Assembly (NCBI GenBank): GCA_937967755.1
Contig: CALBTA010000650.1
Location: forward strand, 1-12,373
DNA length: 12,373 nt
From: an uncultured Planctomycetaceae bacterium
Lineage (GTDB): Bacteria > Planctomycetota > Planctomycetia > Pirellulales > Pirellulaceae
Direction of reading: 5' to 3'
In this document: one piece after another, positions 1 to 7,974 of the stretch
Position numbering within the stretch: position 1 is the first letter of the stretch
How the letters are laid out: every line of letters starts with the position of its first letter
The notes under the pieces: model-generated
The model's input: the letters and a program-made list of their open reading frames with translations, nothing else
Database searches by the model: none
Told to the model about the DNA's origin: nothing
Position numbers and translations under genes: made by a program

Positions 1-449
1 CGTACCCGTTCGGCGGTGTGGTGCGTTTCGCCGGGAATTTGCTCGCTGCGCGGCAGGATCGCTTCCACGTTGCCCAGCGCCACGGTGGCCGCGCCCCCTT
101 CGTTGCGCTGAATGACACCGCTGATCATCTGCCCGAGCATCTCGTCGTACTCGTCGTACAACGCGTCGCGTTCGGCTTCGCGAATTTTTTGAATGATCAC
201 CTGCTTGGCCGTTTGGGCACCGATGCGGCCGATGGTTTCGTCAAGATCCTCGCGGGTTTCGCCGTCGACCGTGCCGGAAATCGCCCCGTTCTCGCGGTCG
301 ATGTCGATCACGACGTCCGACTCTTCGCCGTAATATTTGCGCAGCGCCGTTGCGTAGGCGGCTTCAATCGCCTGAAACACGATCTCTTGATCGATGTTCT
401 TATCACGGTGAATCGCGTCGACAATGCGCAAGATTTCGCTGGGATTCAT
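1..449 (-). CDS. nusA: Transcription termination/antitermination factor NusA, N-terminal part (runs off the left edge)
   Basis: NusA binds RNA polymerase and nascent RNA and modulates pausing, termination and antitermination in the cytoplasm. I translated 149 codons from the ATG at 449. The protein opens [20 protein letters not shown], and residues 73-93 carry the conserved block [21 protein letters not shown], typical of the NusA N-terminal RNA-polymerase-binding domain. Residues 128-140 ([13 protein letters not shown]) are the usual entry into the S1 RNA-binding domain, where the window cuts the gene; the rest of S1 and the KH domains are outside. The start lies 3 bases after the stop of the ABC ATPase gene, so the two are probably one transcript. 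No clear Shine-Dalgarno is visible. The usual upstream partner in bacteria, rimP, is not here. Identity rests on motif recognition and is strong. Confidence 0.93.
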   Translation of the reverse strand, partial: MNPSEILRIVDAIHRDKNIDQEIVFQAIEAAYATALRKYYGEESDVVIDIDRENGAISGTVDGETREDLDETIGRIGAQTAKQVIIQKIREAERDALYDEYDEMLGQMISGVIQRNEGGAATVALGNVEAILPRSEQIPGETHHTAERV

Positions 450-452
450 GGT

Positions 453-1736
453 TTATCGTCCGTTGGGTTGTTTCGTCGTAGCGGGCTTGTCGATCAATGC
501 TCCGCTTTCGGCGTCGAAAAAAATGCAATCATCGGGGTCAAAAGTAAACTTCACTTCGGTCTCCCCGGTCCACCGGCGGGGAATTTTGCTTCGCAGTGTG
601 TTCTTGCTTCGCAGTGTGGTTGTGTCCTCTGCGATGTTTTCCACTCGTAAATGCAAAATGGTCGAGTCGCCAAGCGTCTCGACCATCGTGATGTTGGCCA
701 GACTCTCCACGGCACCGGGGCCTTCCGCGGAGAGCGATACGTCAATCTGCTCGGGCCGCAACCCTAAGGTGACGGGTTGTTCGATGGCACGAGTGCCGCC
801 GAACCGGGCGGTTTGCGCGGGCGAAAGTTCGACCCGCAATCCGCCCCCTACGAACCACAACGCTGTGCCCGATCCGTTGCCGGGCTTGGCACTGCGCCGC
901 TCGATTCGCCCGTCGACGAAATTCATCGGCGGGCTGCCGAGCAGTCCGGCCACCTTGCGGTTGGCCGGTCGATCGTAGACTTCACAAGGCGCGCCGACTT
1001 GCTGCAACTTCCCATCAAACATCACCGCGATGCGCTCACCCATCGTCATGGCTTCCACCTGATCGTGAGTGACATACACTGATGTGGCTCTCTGCCGGCG
1101 CTGAAGTTGCCGGAGTTCCACCCGCAACTGGCCGCGAACGGGCGCGTCCAAACTGGCAAGCGGTTCATCCAGCAGCGTCACCTTCGGCGAGCGAACCATC
1201 GCCTGGCCCAATGCCGCGCGTTGGCGCTCTCCGCCGGAAAGCTGCCGCGGCAGGCGATCAAGCAACTGCTCAATCCCTAACGCGGCGGCCGCCTTGTTAA
1301 TTCTGTCTGTGATTTCTCCGTTGGTTAGGTGTCGGGGAACTGGTTGTTTGTCATCTTTATTATTCGCTGGTGGTTGCGCAAGCCAACCGCCGAGCCAGGC
1401 AGTCCGTCTCCGCAACTTCAATCCGAACGCTATGTTTTCCCGCACGGTCAAGTGCGGTTGCAACGCATCCTCCTGAAATACCATCGCCACCTGCCGGTGA
1501 CGGGGTGCGACTCCGCTTACTTCAACCCCGTCGAATCTAATGTTGCCGGTCGTGGGCTTTTCCAAGCCGGCGATCAGCCGCAACAACGTTGTCTTGCCGC
1601 ATCCGCTCGGCCCGATCAGTACCAGCAGTTCGCCGTCACGAACCTCCAAATCGACTTCCGATACCGCACGCACTGGCCCAGCGCGAACATCGCCGGCATA
1701 AACCTTACTGACCCCTTCAAGTAAGACACGGGTCAT
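453..1736 (-). CDS. ABC transporter ATP-binding protein, MalK/UgpC-like (importer ATPase with TOBE-type C-terminus)
   Basis: This is a cytoplasmic ATPase subunit expected to energise an ABC importer for sugars, polyols or similar solutes; the substrate cannot be told. Of 427 residues, the nucleotide-binding domain shows Walker A GPSGCGKT (42-49), Q-loop MVFQEDAL (85-92), signature LSGGERQR (166-173; Q is more usual than E), Walker B VTLLDEP (186-192), D-loop SLDAP and switch H224 (YVTHD). Residues 324-410 (LGLRPEQI, then FDAESG) match a TOBE/MOP-type regulatory domain. Two additions are unusual: about 30 residues at 109-138 after NIAFGLKLR, and a short repeated TLRSK-TLRSK segment at 374-384. 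No permease or binding protein is in the window, so it is an orphan here. The stop is 3 bases before nusA, suggesting co-transcription. The ATG at 1736 gives a normal NBD N-terminus. The family is clear; the transported substrate is unknown. Confidence 0.9.
   Translation of the reverse strand: MTRVLLEGVSKVYAGDVRAGPVRAVSEVDLEVRDGELLVLIGPSGCGKTTLLRLIAGLEKPTTGNIRFDGVEVSGVAPRHRQVAMVFQEDALQPHLTVRENIAFGLKLRRRTAWLGGWLAQPPANNKDDKQPVPRHLTNGEITDRINKAAAALGIEQLLDRLPRQLSGGERQRAALGQAMVRSPKVTLLDEPLASLDAPVRGQLRVELRQLQRRQRATSVYVTHDQVEAMTMGERIAVMFDGKLQQVGAPCEVYDRPANRKVAGLLGSPPMNFVDGRIERRSAKPGNGSGTALWFVGGGLRVELSPAQTARFGGTRAIEQPVTLGLRPEQIDVSLSAEGPGAVESLANITMVETLGDSTILHLRVENIAEDTTTLRSKNTLRSKIPRRWTGETEVKFTFDPDDCIFFDAESGALIDKPATTKQPNGR
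586..621. repeat. 18-base in-frame tandem duplication inside the ABC ATPase gene
   Basis: The 15 bases ttgcttcgcagtgtg occur at 586-600 and again at 604-618, exactly 18 bases apart, giving two 18-base units that differ only at the end. On the minus strand this encodes the repeated peptide TLRSKN-TLRSKI in a loop of the C-terminal TOBE-like domain. Because the unit is a multiple of three, the reading frame is kept. It looks like a replication-slippage duplication. Confidence 0.8.
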
Positions 1737-2075
1737 CGTGTAGGTTCATCCGGCAATGCGAACACACGTCGATTGCTGCGACTCCACCGAAACTAATGCC
1801 GCAACACTTATCTCAATCTACTTTTGGCCTTTTGCTTCACACTTTCGCAATCCTGTGAAGATATCGCTGCTGGCAAACTATGTCAACCTAGGCAGTTTTG
1901 ACCCGGCCATAGCCCCGCGAATTTGCAGATACGAGAACGGCCCAAGCGGCATCATGAGTTGCTCCACAGTCGATTGGCAGTGAAGCTACCTCATCGCTGG
2001 AGTGGTTGACACCCTCGCGGCTACTCTTGCGGTAAATTTCAACACGCGCTGCGCATCGATGCCCAGTGCCAACTG
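1737..2075. other. 339-base intergenic region between the kinase gene and the ABC ATPase gene; no gene seen
   Basis: The open frames here are short and show no family resemblance. The region lies downstream of the kinase-TPR stop (2076) and upstream of the ABC ATPase start (1736), all on the minus strand. It contains the candidate minus-strand promoter at 1858-1886. I see no clear hairpin with a T-run that would terminate the kinase transcript, so read-through from the sigma-kinase operon into ABC-nusA cannot be excluded. Confidence 0.6.
1858..1886 (-). promoter_or_regulatory. Candidate sigma-70-type promoter for the ABC ATPase-nusA transcript
   Basis: On the minus strand a perfect -35 box TTGACA (1886-1881) is followed by a 17-base spacer and a -10 box TATCTT (1863-1858; 4 of 6 consensus positions). 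Transcription would start near 1851, giving a leader of about 115 bases before the ATG at 1736. Support is pattern only. The optimal spacer and perfect -35 make it more likely than chance, but this lineage's promoter consensus is not well established. Confidence 0.5.
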
Positions 2076-4211
2076 CTATTCCAGAACAGGGTCGGGGTAC
2101 TTCAGGTCCGAAGGGGGCGGTCGCTGCGACGGCACGTACCCCTCGACCAGGCCGCGAAACCGGGGTACTTTTTCCAGTTCTGGCAAGCTGCGGAACGACT
2201 CCACGGCGGACTGAGGCGCGTCCAGCATGATCGATCGATGCAAGTGTCCAATCGCGTCGTGAAATTCAAGTGGCGGCTTGAACGATCGCGCGTATTCGTA
2301 GTGCACATGCGCTGCCGCCATTGCCACAGTCCAACTGCCAGGGTTAAGGTCCGACGCGCGATCGATGTGAGTGATCGCCCGGTGTGGAACGGGGTTTCCC
2401 GCGGTCGTCGCCATGCGCGTTTCGGCAAGAGCGACCCCGTAGTGCATTCGCCACGAATTGGGGTCGAGCACCTCGATTGCCTTGAACGCGTCGATGGCAG
2501 CGATGTAATCGTTGTTCGCCAAATAGCACCTTCCCAAACACGCGTGTAGCCCCGGCGTATCCAGGCCCATACTTTTCGCCTTCTCAAAATGGACAATCGC
2601 TTCCGGCCTACGGACTTGCAGAGCCAGGCACTGAGCGATGCGGGCGTGGTCTTCCTTTTGGGGATCGATAGTGAGCGATTTGGTATAGTCCTCGATGGCT
2701 CCGTTTAGATCACCCTTCTGCTGCCGCGCACGGCCGCGAGCGTGCCAATACTCATCTTCTTTCGGGTTGATCTCGATGGCTTTTGAAAAAGCCGTGATCG
2801 CCAGCTCGCTCTCACCTAGCTCTAGGTGTTTTGCGCCATCATCAAAGTGGCGAACGTCGCGCGGATCGCTCGTCGCCACGGCATGAGCTCCGCCTAGGAG
2901 AATACCTAAGACTACGGCTGCCAAGAGCGCGAGAGTCGCGGCGCGCTTTCTGCACAGCCGATGGATGCGTGATCCCGCGGAAAGAGACTGCTGGTATCGG
3001 CTGGCCGTTTCCGCCATTGATGTGGGGCGTCGCTCCGGGTCGGTGACGAGGCACTTAGTTATGCGCTTTTCCGTTCGCCCGTCAAGGTATCTACATTTCG
3101 CCCGTAAATTCGGATGTTTGACTCTCTGCAATTCCCGCAGTTGTCGAGCCGCTGACTGAGTGGATCTGTCTTCCGGCTCCACTTCGAACGGCAAACTCCC
3201 CGCCAACAATTGATAGGTAACTGCTCCCAGGGAGTAGACGTCTGTTCGACAGGTTACGCTGGCCCCACTCTGCTGCTTCTTGAAACAAAACTCCAACTGC
3301 TCCGGGGGCATGTAAGGCAAAGTGCCGCCGTAGGCTTTCTTCGAGCTAACGTCAGCGGACAAGTTGAAATCGAGCAAATAGGGCTTGCCTGATCCGGTGA
3401 TGAGAATGTTTGACGGCTTTAGATCAAGGTGCAGGATCCCTCGCTCGTGCGTATGGCGCAGGGCCTCTGCAATTTGCCGCATCAGGTACAGCACGCCATC
3501 AACATAGGAACACTTGAGGAGAGTTTCAGATTCGTTAGCCTCTTCGATTGTCGGCAGCTCGAACGAAGGGTTGGCTTGCAAGCGAGCCAACGCATCCGCA
3601 AATCGGTCAGGTGCCTTTCCTTCCCCATAGGCCGCATCGAGAAAATCGGTTAGCGTCCAAGGGGTGAGGTAGGGCATGCAAATCGCCACAAGCCCGCTCT
3701 CGTCATGCTCTTCAACTGAGAGAATAGGGACGATATTGGAATGTTCCAGCGTGCTGAGGATTTGCGCCTCTCGATAACCCGAGTGAGATAGCTTCAGCAC
3801 AACCAGCCGGTCGCTGAGCGACTTCTGTCTGGCGAGAAATACGCGGCTGGCGACGCCGCTTCCGAGCTGTTGTTGAAGCAAAAAATCTCCAAAAGTCTCG
3901 CCTGCTTCTGGCCATTGCTCTGATTCAAGCCAGAAGTCCTCGTCGTTGTGCAGGAAATCGTGTACTTCGATTCGCCGTTGCAGGGAGTGCTTGCAAATCG
4001 AAAACCGGTTGCAGAACGCCATCGCGTTGAGGTTTTCTCCTGATGAGGTCCGGCGAAAGTACTCCTCATAGGCCAATTCCATCACGATGGACCGGCTGTT
4101 TTTGAGAGTCGGGTTTTCTCTTACGAACTGCGCGGCATCGGGGCAGTCGCTGTCGTCCCACCGCTGCTTCGCGGCTGCCAGAACTTCATCGGCTGAAGCC
4201 AAGTTATTCAT
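2076..4211 (-). CDS. Membrane Ser/Thr protein kinase with C-terminal TPR repeats
   Basis: The protein has 711 residues. An N-terminal helical segment (to about 106), including ELAYEEYFRR and SGENL, is of the kind seen in many planctomycete kinases. The kinase domain shows a G-loop LGSGVASRVF (116-125), lysine K140 (VVLK), helix-C glutamate E148, catalytic loop HLDLKPSN (261-268), metal-binding DFN (281-283, where DFG is usual), PPE (302-304) and DVYSLG (324-329). Catalytic D263, K265, N268 and D281 are present; the HRD arginine is Leu, making it a non-RD kinase. One hydrophobic segment (424-443) probably spans the membrane. TPR-like repeats follow at about 456-625, for instance ELAITAFSKAIEINP. 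The ATG overlaps the sigma-factor stop (ATGA), so the kinase is probably translated by coupling and acts on, or with, that sigma factor. The cytoplasmic-kinase, external-TPR topology is inference. Confidence 0.9.
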   Translation of the reverse strand: MNNLASADEVLAAAKQRWDDSDCPDAAQFVRENPTLKNSRSIVMELAYEEYFRRTSSGENLNAMAFCNRFSICKHSLQRRIEVHDFLHNDEDFWLESEQWPEAGETFGDFLLQQQLGSGVASRVFLARQKSLSDRLVVLKLSHSGYREAQILSTLEHSNIVPILSVEEHDESGLVAICMPYLTPWTLTDFLDAAYGEGKAPDRFADALARLQANPSFELPTIEEANESETLLKCSYVDGVLYLMRQIAEALRHTHERGILHLDLKPSNILITGSGKPYLLDFNLSADVSSKKAYGGTLPYMPPEQLEFCFKKQQSGASVTCRTDVYSLGAVTYQLLAGSLPFEVEPEDRSTQSAARQLRELQRVKHPNLRAKCRYLDGRTEKRITKCLVTDPERRPTSMAETASRYQQSLSAGSRIHRLCRKRAATLALLAAVVLGILLGGAHAVATSDPRDVRHFDDGAKHLELGESELAITAFSKAIEINPKEDEYWHARGRARQQKGDLNGAIEDYTKSLTIDPQKEDHARIAQCLALQVRRPEAIVHFEKAKSMGLDTPGLHACLGRCYLANNDYIAAIDAFKAIEVLDPNSWRMHYGVALAETRMATTAGNPVPHRAITHIDRASDLNPGSWTVAMAAAHVHYEYARSFKPPLEFHDAIGHLHRSIMLDAPQSAVESFRSLPELEKVPRFRGLVEGYVPSQRPPPSDLKYPDPVLE

Positions 4212-4810
4212 TCTGTGGACTCGTCTGAAGATTCATCCAATAGTTGTGCTGCCAAAATTCGCCGAATCGTTCGGCGCGCGGTACGCTCGCTAATCTCAAG
4301 CTCGCCAGCGATCTCGTCGTACGTGTAGCCCGCGATACGCAAGCGCACAATACGTTGGTTCAGTTCAGTTTCGGCTGCCATCATGGTTTGCCAACGTTCT
4401 TTCGCGGTTGCCCATTCACTGGGGCGAGGATCCGGTGCCGTCAATTGTGACTCCGCCACCTCCTGGATCGATACCTCCCGCCCAATGTCGTGCTTCAGTG
4501 TATACCGGCGTTTTCGCAGTTCATCGACGATCTTGTTTCGAGCGAGAGCGACAATGAACATCTCGGGCCGGCTTACTTGTTCAAGTCTGTCTCCACCTCG
4601 AAATAGAGAAGCCCACACCGACTGCACGAAGTCGTCTGAGTCATAGAGCGCTCTCAACCGGCCATCCAGGTACCTACGGACAACCGCTCGGATGTGTGGG
4701 CCGTAGGTCTCCAGCAGTTGCCAGGCGGCGTTGTCGGAGCCTCCCCGCATTTCCTCCAGCAAAGAAGCAAACCGTTTGGAGTCACTGCCAGAGTCAGTTT
4801 GAACGCTCAT
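4208..4810 (-). CDS. ECF-family RNA polymerase sigma factor, kinase-linked type
   Basis: A 200-residue protein with the two domains of ECF sigma factors. Region 2 spans about 24-100: SDNAAWQLLETYGPHI, then DSDDFVQSVWASLF (57-70) in the region 2.2 position, then PEMFIVALARNKIVDELRKRR. Region 4 spans about 138-190, with the helix-turn-helix YTYDEIAGELEISERTARR (162-180). It should direct RNA polymerase to alternative promoters, some perhaps its own. No anti-sigma factor gene is present; instead the overlapping next gene encodes a Ser/Thr kinase. This arrangement is known for ECF groups thought to be controlled by phosphorylation. The C-terminus DESSDESTE is acidic and Ser/Thr-rich, a possible phosphorylation target (inference). 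The next in-frame Met is residue 21, inside the conserved N-terminal part, so 4810 is the natural start. No obvious Shine-Dalgarno is present. Confidence 0.9.
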   Translation of the reverse strand: MSVQTDSGSDSKRFASLLEEMRGGSDNAAWQLLETYGPHIRAVVRRYLDGRLRALYDSDDFVQSVWASLFRGGDRLEQVSRPEMFIVALARNKIVDELRKRRYTLKHDIGREVSIQEVAESQLTAPDPRPSEWATAKERWQTMMAAETELNQRIVRLRIAGYTYDEIAGELEISERTARRTIRRILAAQLLDESSDESTE

Positions 4811-4865
4811 CCAAGTGTAGGAGTAGGCAAGGTGCAGCAGTCAAAACATCATGGATTGGAGTGAA

Positions 4866-4894
4866 ATGTTAGCGGTTCTTGCCGATCTCCTCAA
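4866..4894 (-). promoter_or_regulatory. Weak candidate promoter for the sigma factor-kinase operon
   Basis: Minus strand: TTGAGG (4894-4889), a 17-base spacer, then TAACAT (4871-4866). Each box matches 4 of 6 consensus positions. The site lies 56 bases upstream of the sigma-factor ATG. The surrounding 294-base gap (4811-5104) contains no convincing gene. An ECF-type autoregulatory promoter could equally be present here but I could not recognise one. Confidence 0.28.
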
Positions 4895-5104
4895 CTAAAT
4901 TTCCGATTCCTCCCACCCTGTGCGGAAGCCCACATCAGTGCCCACGACTATATGGCTATCCAATTGCCCCGCCCCGAAGCTACGAACTTGATCTACGCAA
5001 AGCGATCGACGCCGGGAACGCGCAGTGCATTCATGGATGACAGGGGCCCTGGTCCTCAAGAGTGGCAGAGTGAGAATCTCTAAACCCTTCATCACAACAG
5101 CCCA

Positions 5105-6631
5105 TCAATCACTCCATGCTTGCCCCTTTCGTTTGGGCGGGGGCGGGGGTTCGATGCCGTGGGATCGCATGACCTGTTGGATGGCCGCGACGGTGGCGAA
5201 ATCGGGTTTGAAGTTGCCGGGGCGGAAGCCCTGGGCGATCGAGAGCGGGGTGCGGCCTTGCTTCGACTTACGGGCCCAACTGTGGATGTCGGCTCCGCGC
5301 TGGTCGAGCAGTTGGATCACTTTGGGCAGCGACTTGTAAGCGGCGGCGTGCATCGCCGTCTGGCCGTTCTTATCGGCCGCATTGATATCGTTCACCTCGA
5401 GGCCGAGCACGTACTCAACCGCCGCGTAGTGTTCCTCGTGCGAGGCGGGTCCGTCACCTTCGGGGCGTTCGTCGATGCCGGCCGCCATCATCAGGGCGTT
5501 TTGCCCCAATGCATTGGTTGCCTTCGGGTCAGCGCCTAGTTCGATCAGCAACTTCATAAAATCAACGTCCGCAGTGGAAGCCGCACACAGCAGCGGCGTT
5601 GTGCCCGCGGTCGATATCCGCAGGCGGCCGCCACCGCCCGACCGCTTGCGAAAATTTACCTCGGCACCACTGTCTACCAACACGCGAACAAACTGGAGGC
5701 TGCTCAACGCGCCCGAACCGCGGGGTGCCGGCGTTCCGCTTTCGTTATCTCCCCGTTCCGGCTTGCGAATCCAACTCATCGCGTGCAGCGGTGCGAAGCC
5801 GGTCCGGTCATCGTTGGGATCGGCCTCCGCTTCCAACAGAAAGGCCGCCAGTTCAAAGTGACCGTTCTCCATCGCCAGTAGAAGCGGTGATGTATTGTGC
5901 ACCGGCTTGTTGCGACCGCCGCGGGCTTCGGCCATCGGGCGGTTGACGTCCGCGCCAGCGTCGACCAACCGCCTGGCGACTTCGATCCGCCCGTTACGCA
6001 CGGCGAACGCAAGCGGCGTGAAGCCGCTCTTCAAAGGTGCGCGGAATTCGGCTCCCGCTTTGATCAGCGCGCCGACCACGTCCGCGTGCCCTTCCGCGGC
6101 CGCCCACATCAGAGCGGTCTGGCCGCGATGGTCTTTCGCGTCGAATTCCGCTCCGGCCTGAATTAACGCCTGGACGGCTTCGAGCTTTCCTGTTCGCGAC
6201 GCGGTCATCAAGACAGTTTCCCCGCCATCGCGCCGCACGTTGGCGTCCGCCCCGGCGCTGAGGAGTTGCTTGACGATCGGCCCGTTGCCGTTGACGCATG
6301 CGACCGCCAGCGCTGAAACACCGTAGCGGTTCGCGGCGGTCGCATCTGCCCCGGCTGCAAGAAGCCGCCGCACGGTTTCTGCTTCGTCGTGGTAAGCGGC
6401 CCAAATCAGCGCGGTCGTTCCATCCCCTTGGCGGGTGTCGACCGCTGTGCTTTCGTTGAGCAGCGTTTCGACCAGTTCGAAATCGCCACGCTCAGCCGCG
6501 TCCGCCAGCGGCGATGCAGATGGTTCCTCCGCCTGGGCGCAGATCGCACCGCCCAAAGCGATGCCAGCCAGCAGGCAAAGCAACATCGGTAGGCGGCGTT
6601 TGTTGTCGCTGAACGTCATGTGCCACATCAT
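5105..6631 (-). CDS. Secreted ankyrin-repeat protein, third gene of the DUF1592-DUF1552 operon
   Basis: The protein has 508 residues. A basic N-terminus (KRR, 11-13) and hydrophobic core (14-30) ending at AQA-E form a probable Sec signal peptide cleaved near residue 34, placing the protein outside the inner membrane. The rest is a solenoid of about ten ankyrin-like repeats, recognisable by elements such as DGTTALIWAAYHDEAETVRR, LLAAGADATAANRYG and HRGQTALMWAAAEGHADVV. Repeats are interrupted by longer loops at about 285-310 and 328-345. It ends in a proline-rich, basic tail (PPPPPKRKG). Ankyrin solenoids bind protein partners; no catalytic motif is seen. The start ATG overlaps the DUF1552 stop (ATGA), implying translational coupling and possibly complex formation with the two upstream products. 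M5 (6619) is an alternative start that keeps the signal peptide. The partner is unknown. Confidence 0.88.
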   Translation of the reverse strand: MMWHMTFSDNKRRLPMLLCLLAGIALGGAICAQAEEPSASPLADAAERGDFELVETLLNESTAVDTRQGDGTTALIWAAYHDEAETVRRLLAAGADATAANRYGVSALAVACVNGNGPIVKQLLSAGADANVRRDGGETVLMTASRTGKLEAVQALIQAGAEFDAKDHRGQTALMWAAAEGHADVVGALIKAGAEFRAPLKSGFTPLAFAVRNGRIEVARRLVDAGADVNRPMAEARGGRNKPVHNTSPLLLAMENGHFELAAFLLEAEADPNDDRTGFAPLHAMSWIRKPERGDNESGTPAPRGSGALSSLQFVRVLVDSGAEVNFRKRSGGGGRLRISTAGTTPLLCAASTADVDFMKLLIELGADPKATNALGQNALMMAAGIDERPEGDGPASHEEHYAAVEYVLGLEVNDINAADKNGQTAMHAAAYKSLPKVIQLLDQRGADIHSWARKSKQGRTPLSIAQGFRPGNFKPDFATVAAIQQVMRSHGIEPPPPPKRKGQAWSD

Positions 6632-7974
6632 AGGTCGGCCGGGTCGAACAATTCAGGCGTGGTACCCGTCGAGTCAGCGAAGCGCTGCAGATCGACACCC
6701 GCCTTCTGCAACAGGGTCAGGTGGACGTTCGCCAGCGGAGTTACCTTGCCATACTGCACGTGGCGACCCCCTTCGAGCCCCGCCGATTGGCCGCCGGCGA
6801 CGATCGTCGGCAAGTTGGTGTGATCGTGCACATTCGGGTTGCCCATGCCGCTGCCGAACAGGCACAGCGTGTGGTCGAGCAGCGTGCCGCCCGCTTCGGG
6901 AGTCTCATCCAGCTTCTGCAAGAAGTACGCGAACAGCGAAACGTGGAAGCGGTTGATCTTCGCCAGCCGCTGGATTTTATCTGCGTTGTTACCGTGGTGG
7001 CTGAGCGGGTGGTGCGAATCGGATACACCGATTTCAGGGTAACTGCGGTTAGAAGTCTCGCGAGCGAGTTGAAAGGTCATCACCCGCGTCACGTCGCCTT
7101 GCATCGCCAGCACTTGCAAATCGAACATCAGCCTGGCGTGCTCTTCGTATGAAGCCGGCACGCCCAGCGGCCGTTCGACATCGCGGAGATTTCCTTGGTT
7201 GAGGTCCGATTCCGACCGGGCGATGCGGCGTTCGACTTCGCGGATCGAATCCAAGTACTGATCAATCCTCAACCGGTCCGCCGGCCCGACTTCGCGCTTC
7301 AAGCTGGCGATCTCGTCAGCCATCGAATCGAGCAAACTGGCCTGGCTTTGCAACGCGGCACGGCGCTGCTCGGCCGTGCCCCCTTCGCCGAACATCATTT
7401 CGAATACGATGCGGGGGTGCGCTTCACTAGGTAGCGGCGTGGTCGGCGAAGACCAAGACAAGTTGTTTTGATAGACGCAGGCGTACCCGTTGTCGCACTG
7501 GCCCGCCATTTGCGCCAGGTCCATCGACAGTTCCAGCGACGGCAATTTGGTTCCCTGGCCGATATTCTTTGCGGCGATTTGATCAGCGGTGATGCCAAGG
7601 TAGTAGTCGGTCGATTCCGTGTGCTTGGCCCGGGCGCAGCTCAAAAAAGCGGAATTCGAGGTGGCGTGCGATCCCGGGTAGGCCTTCGCCAATTCAAGGT
7701 TTGACAACACATTCAACTTGTCGCGAACGGGAGCCAGCGGCTGAAGGATGTAAGGCAACTCCTTCAGCGAATCGCCCCGGGGTGTCCAGCGCGAATGGTC
7801 GCACCCCATCGGCATGTAAACGTACTGCAAACGCCTGGCCGTTTTCGCGGCCGGGGCGTTGGCCAGCGCGGGTCCGGCGGGCAGCATCGCATCGAGCAGC
7901 GGCAACGCCACGGCGGCACCCGCCCCGCGGAGGACGGTACGTCGTGAAATCGACTTCCTGGTGAGAATGTTCAT
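6628..7974 (-). CDS. DUF1552 (HXXSHH motif) Tat-exported protein
   Basis: The protein has 448 residues from the ATG at 7974. The N-terminus has a twin-arginine signal, SRRTVLRG (10-17), followed by a hydrophobic stretch (AAVALPLLDAML), so export folded through Tat is likely. The family hallmark HxxSHH appears as HPLSHH at 322-327. Other conserved pieces are YMPMGCDHSRW (53-63), FGSGMGNPNVHDHTNLP (373-389) and the IVAGG that follows. Function is unknown; histidine- and aspartate-rich motifs suggest metal binding or a sulfatase-like fold, which is inference. The chosen start creates an ATGA overlap with the DUF1592 stop and has GAGAGG (7986-7981) 6 bases upstream, a good Shine-Dalgarno. The longer 8034 start would put 20 extra residues before the Tat signal and is less likely. 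It pairs with DUF1592, as is common in Planctomycetes. Confidence 0.92.
   Translation of the reverse strand: MNILTRKSISRRTVLRGAGAAVALPLLDAMLPAGPALANAPAAKTARRLQYVYMPMGCDHSRWTPRGDSLKELPYILQPLAPVRDKLNVLSNLELAKAYPGSHATSNSAFLSCARAKHTESTDYYLGITADQIAAKNIGQGTKLPSLELSMDLAQMAGQCDNGYACVYQNNLSWSSPTTPLPSEAHPRIVFEMMFGEGGTAEQRRAALQSQASLLDSMADEIASLKREVGPADRLRIDQYLDSIREVERRIARSESDLNQGNLRDVERPLGVPASYEEHARLMFDLQVLAMQGDVTRVMTFQLARETSNRSYPEIGVSDSHHPLSHHGNNADKIQRLAKINRFHVSLFAYFLQKLDETPEAGGTLLDHTLCLFGSGMGNPNVHDHTNLPTIVAGGQSAGLEGGRHVQYGKVTPLANVHLTLLQKAGVDLQRFADSTGTTPELFDPADL

Noticed and set aside
18..650. 210-codon plus-strand frame opposite nusA and the ABC ATPase end
   Set aside because: Antisense shadow of two clear genes; no domain seen.
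1756..1983. 75-codon plus-strand open frame in the gap before the ABC ATPase
   Set aside because: No family resemblance or ribosome site; it runs across the minus-strand promoter and is isolated in orientation from its neighbours.
4895..5095. 66-codon minus-strand open frame just after the ankyrin gene
   Set aside because: No recognisable domain, no Shine-Dalgarno, irregular composition, and it would overlap the only candidate sigma-factor promoter region.
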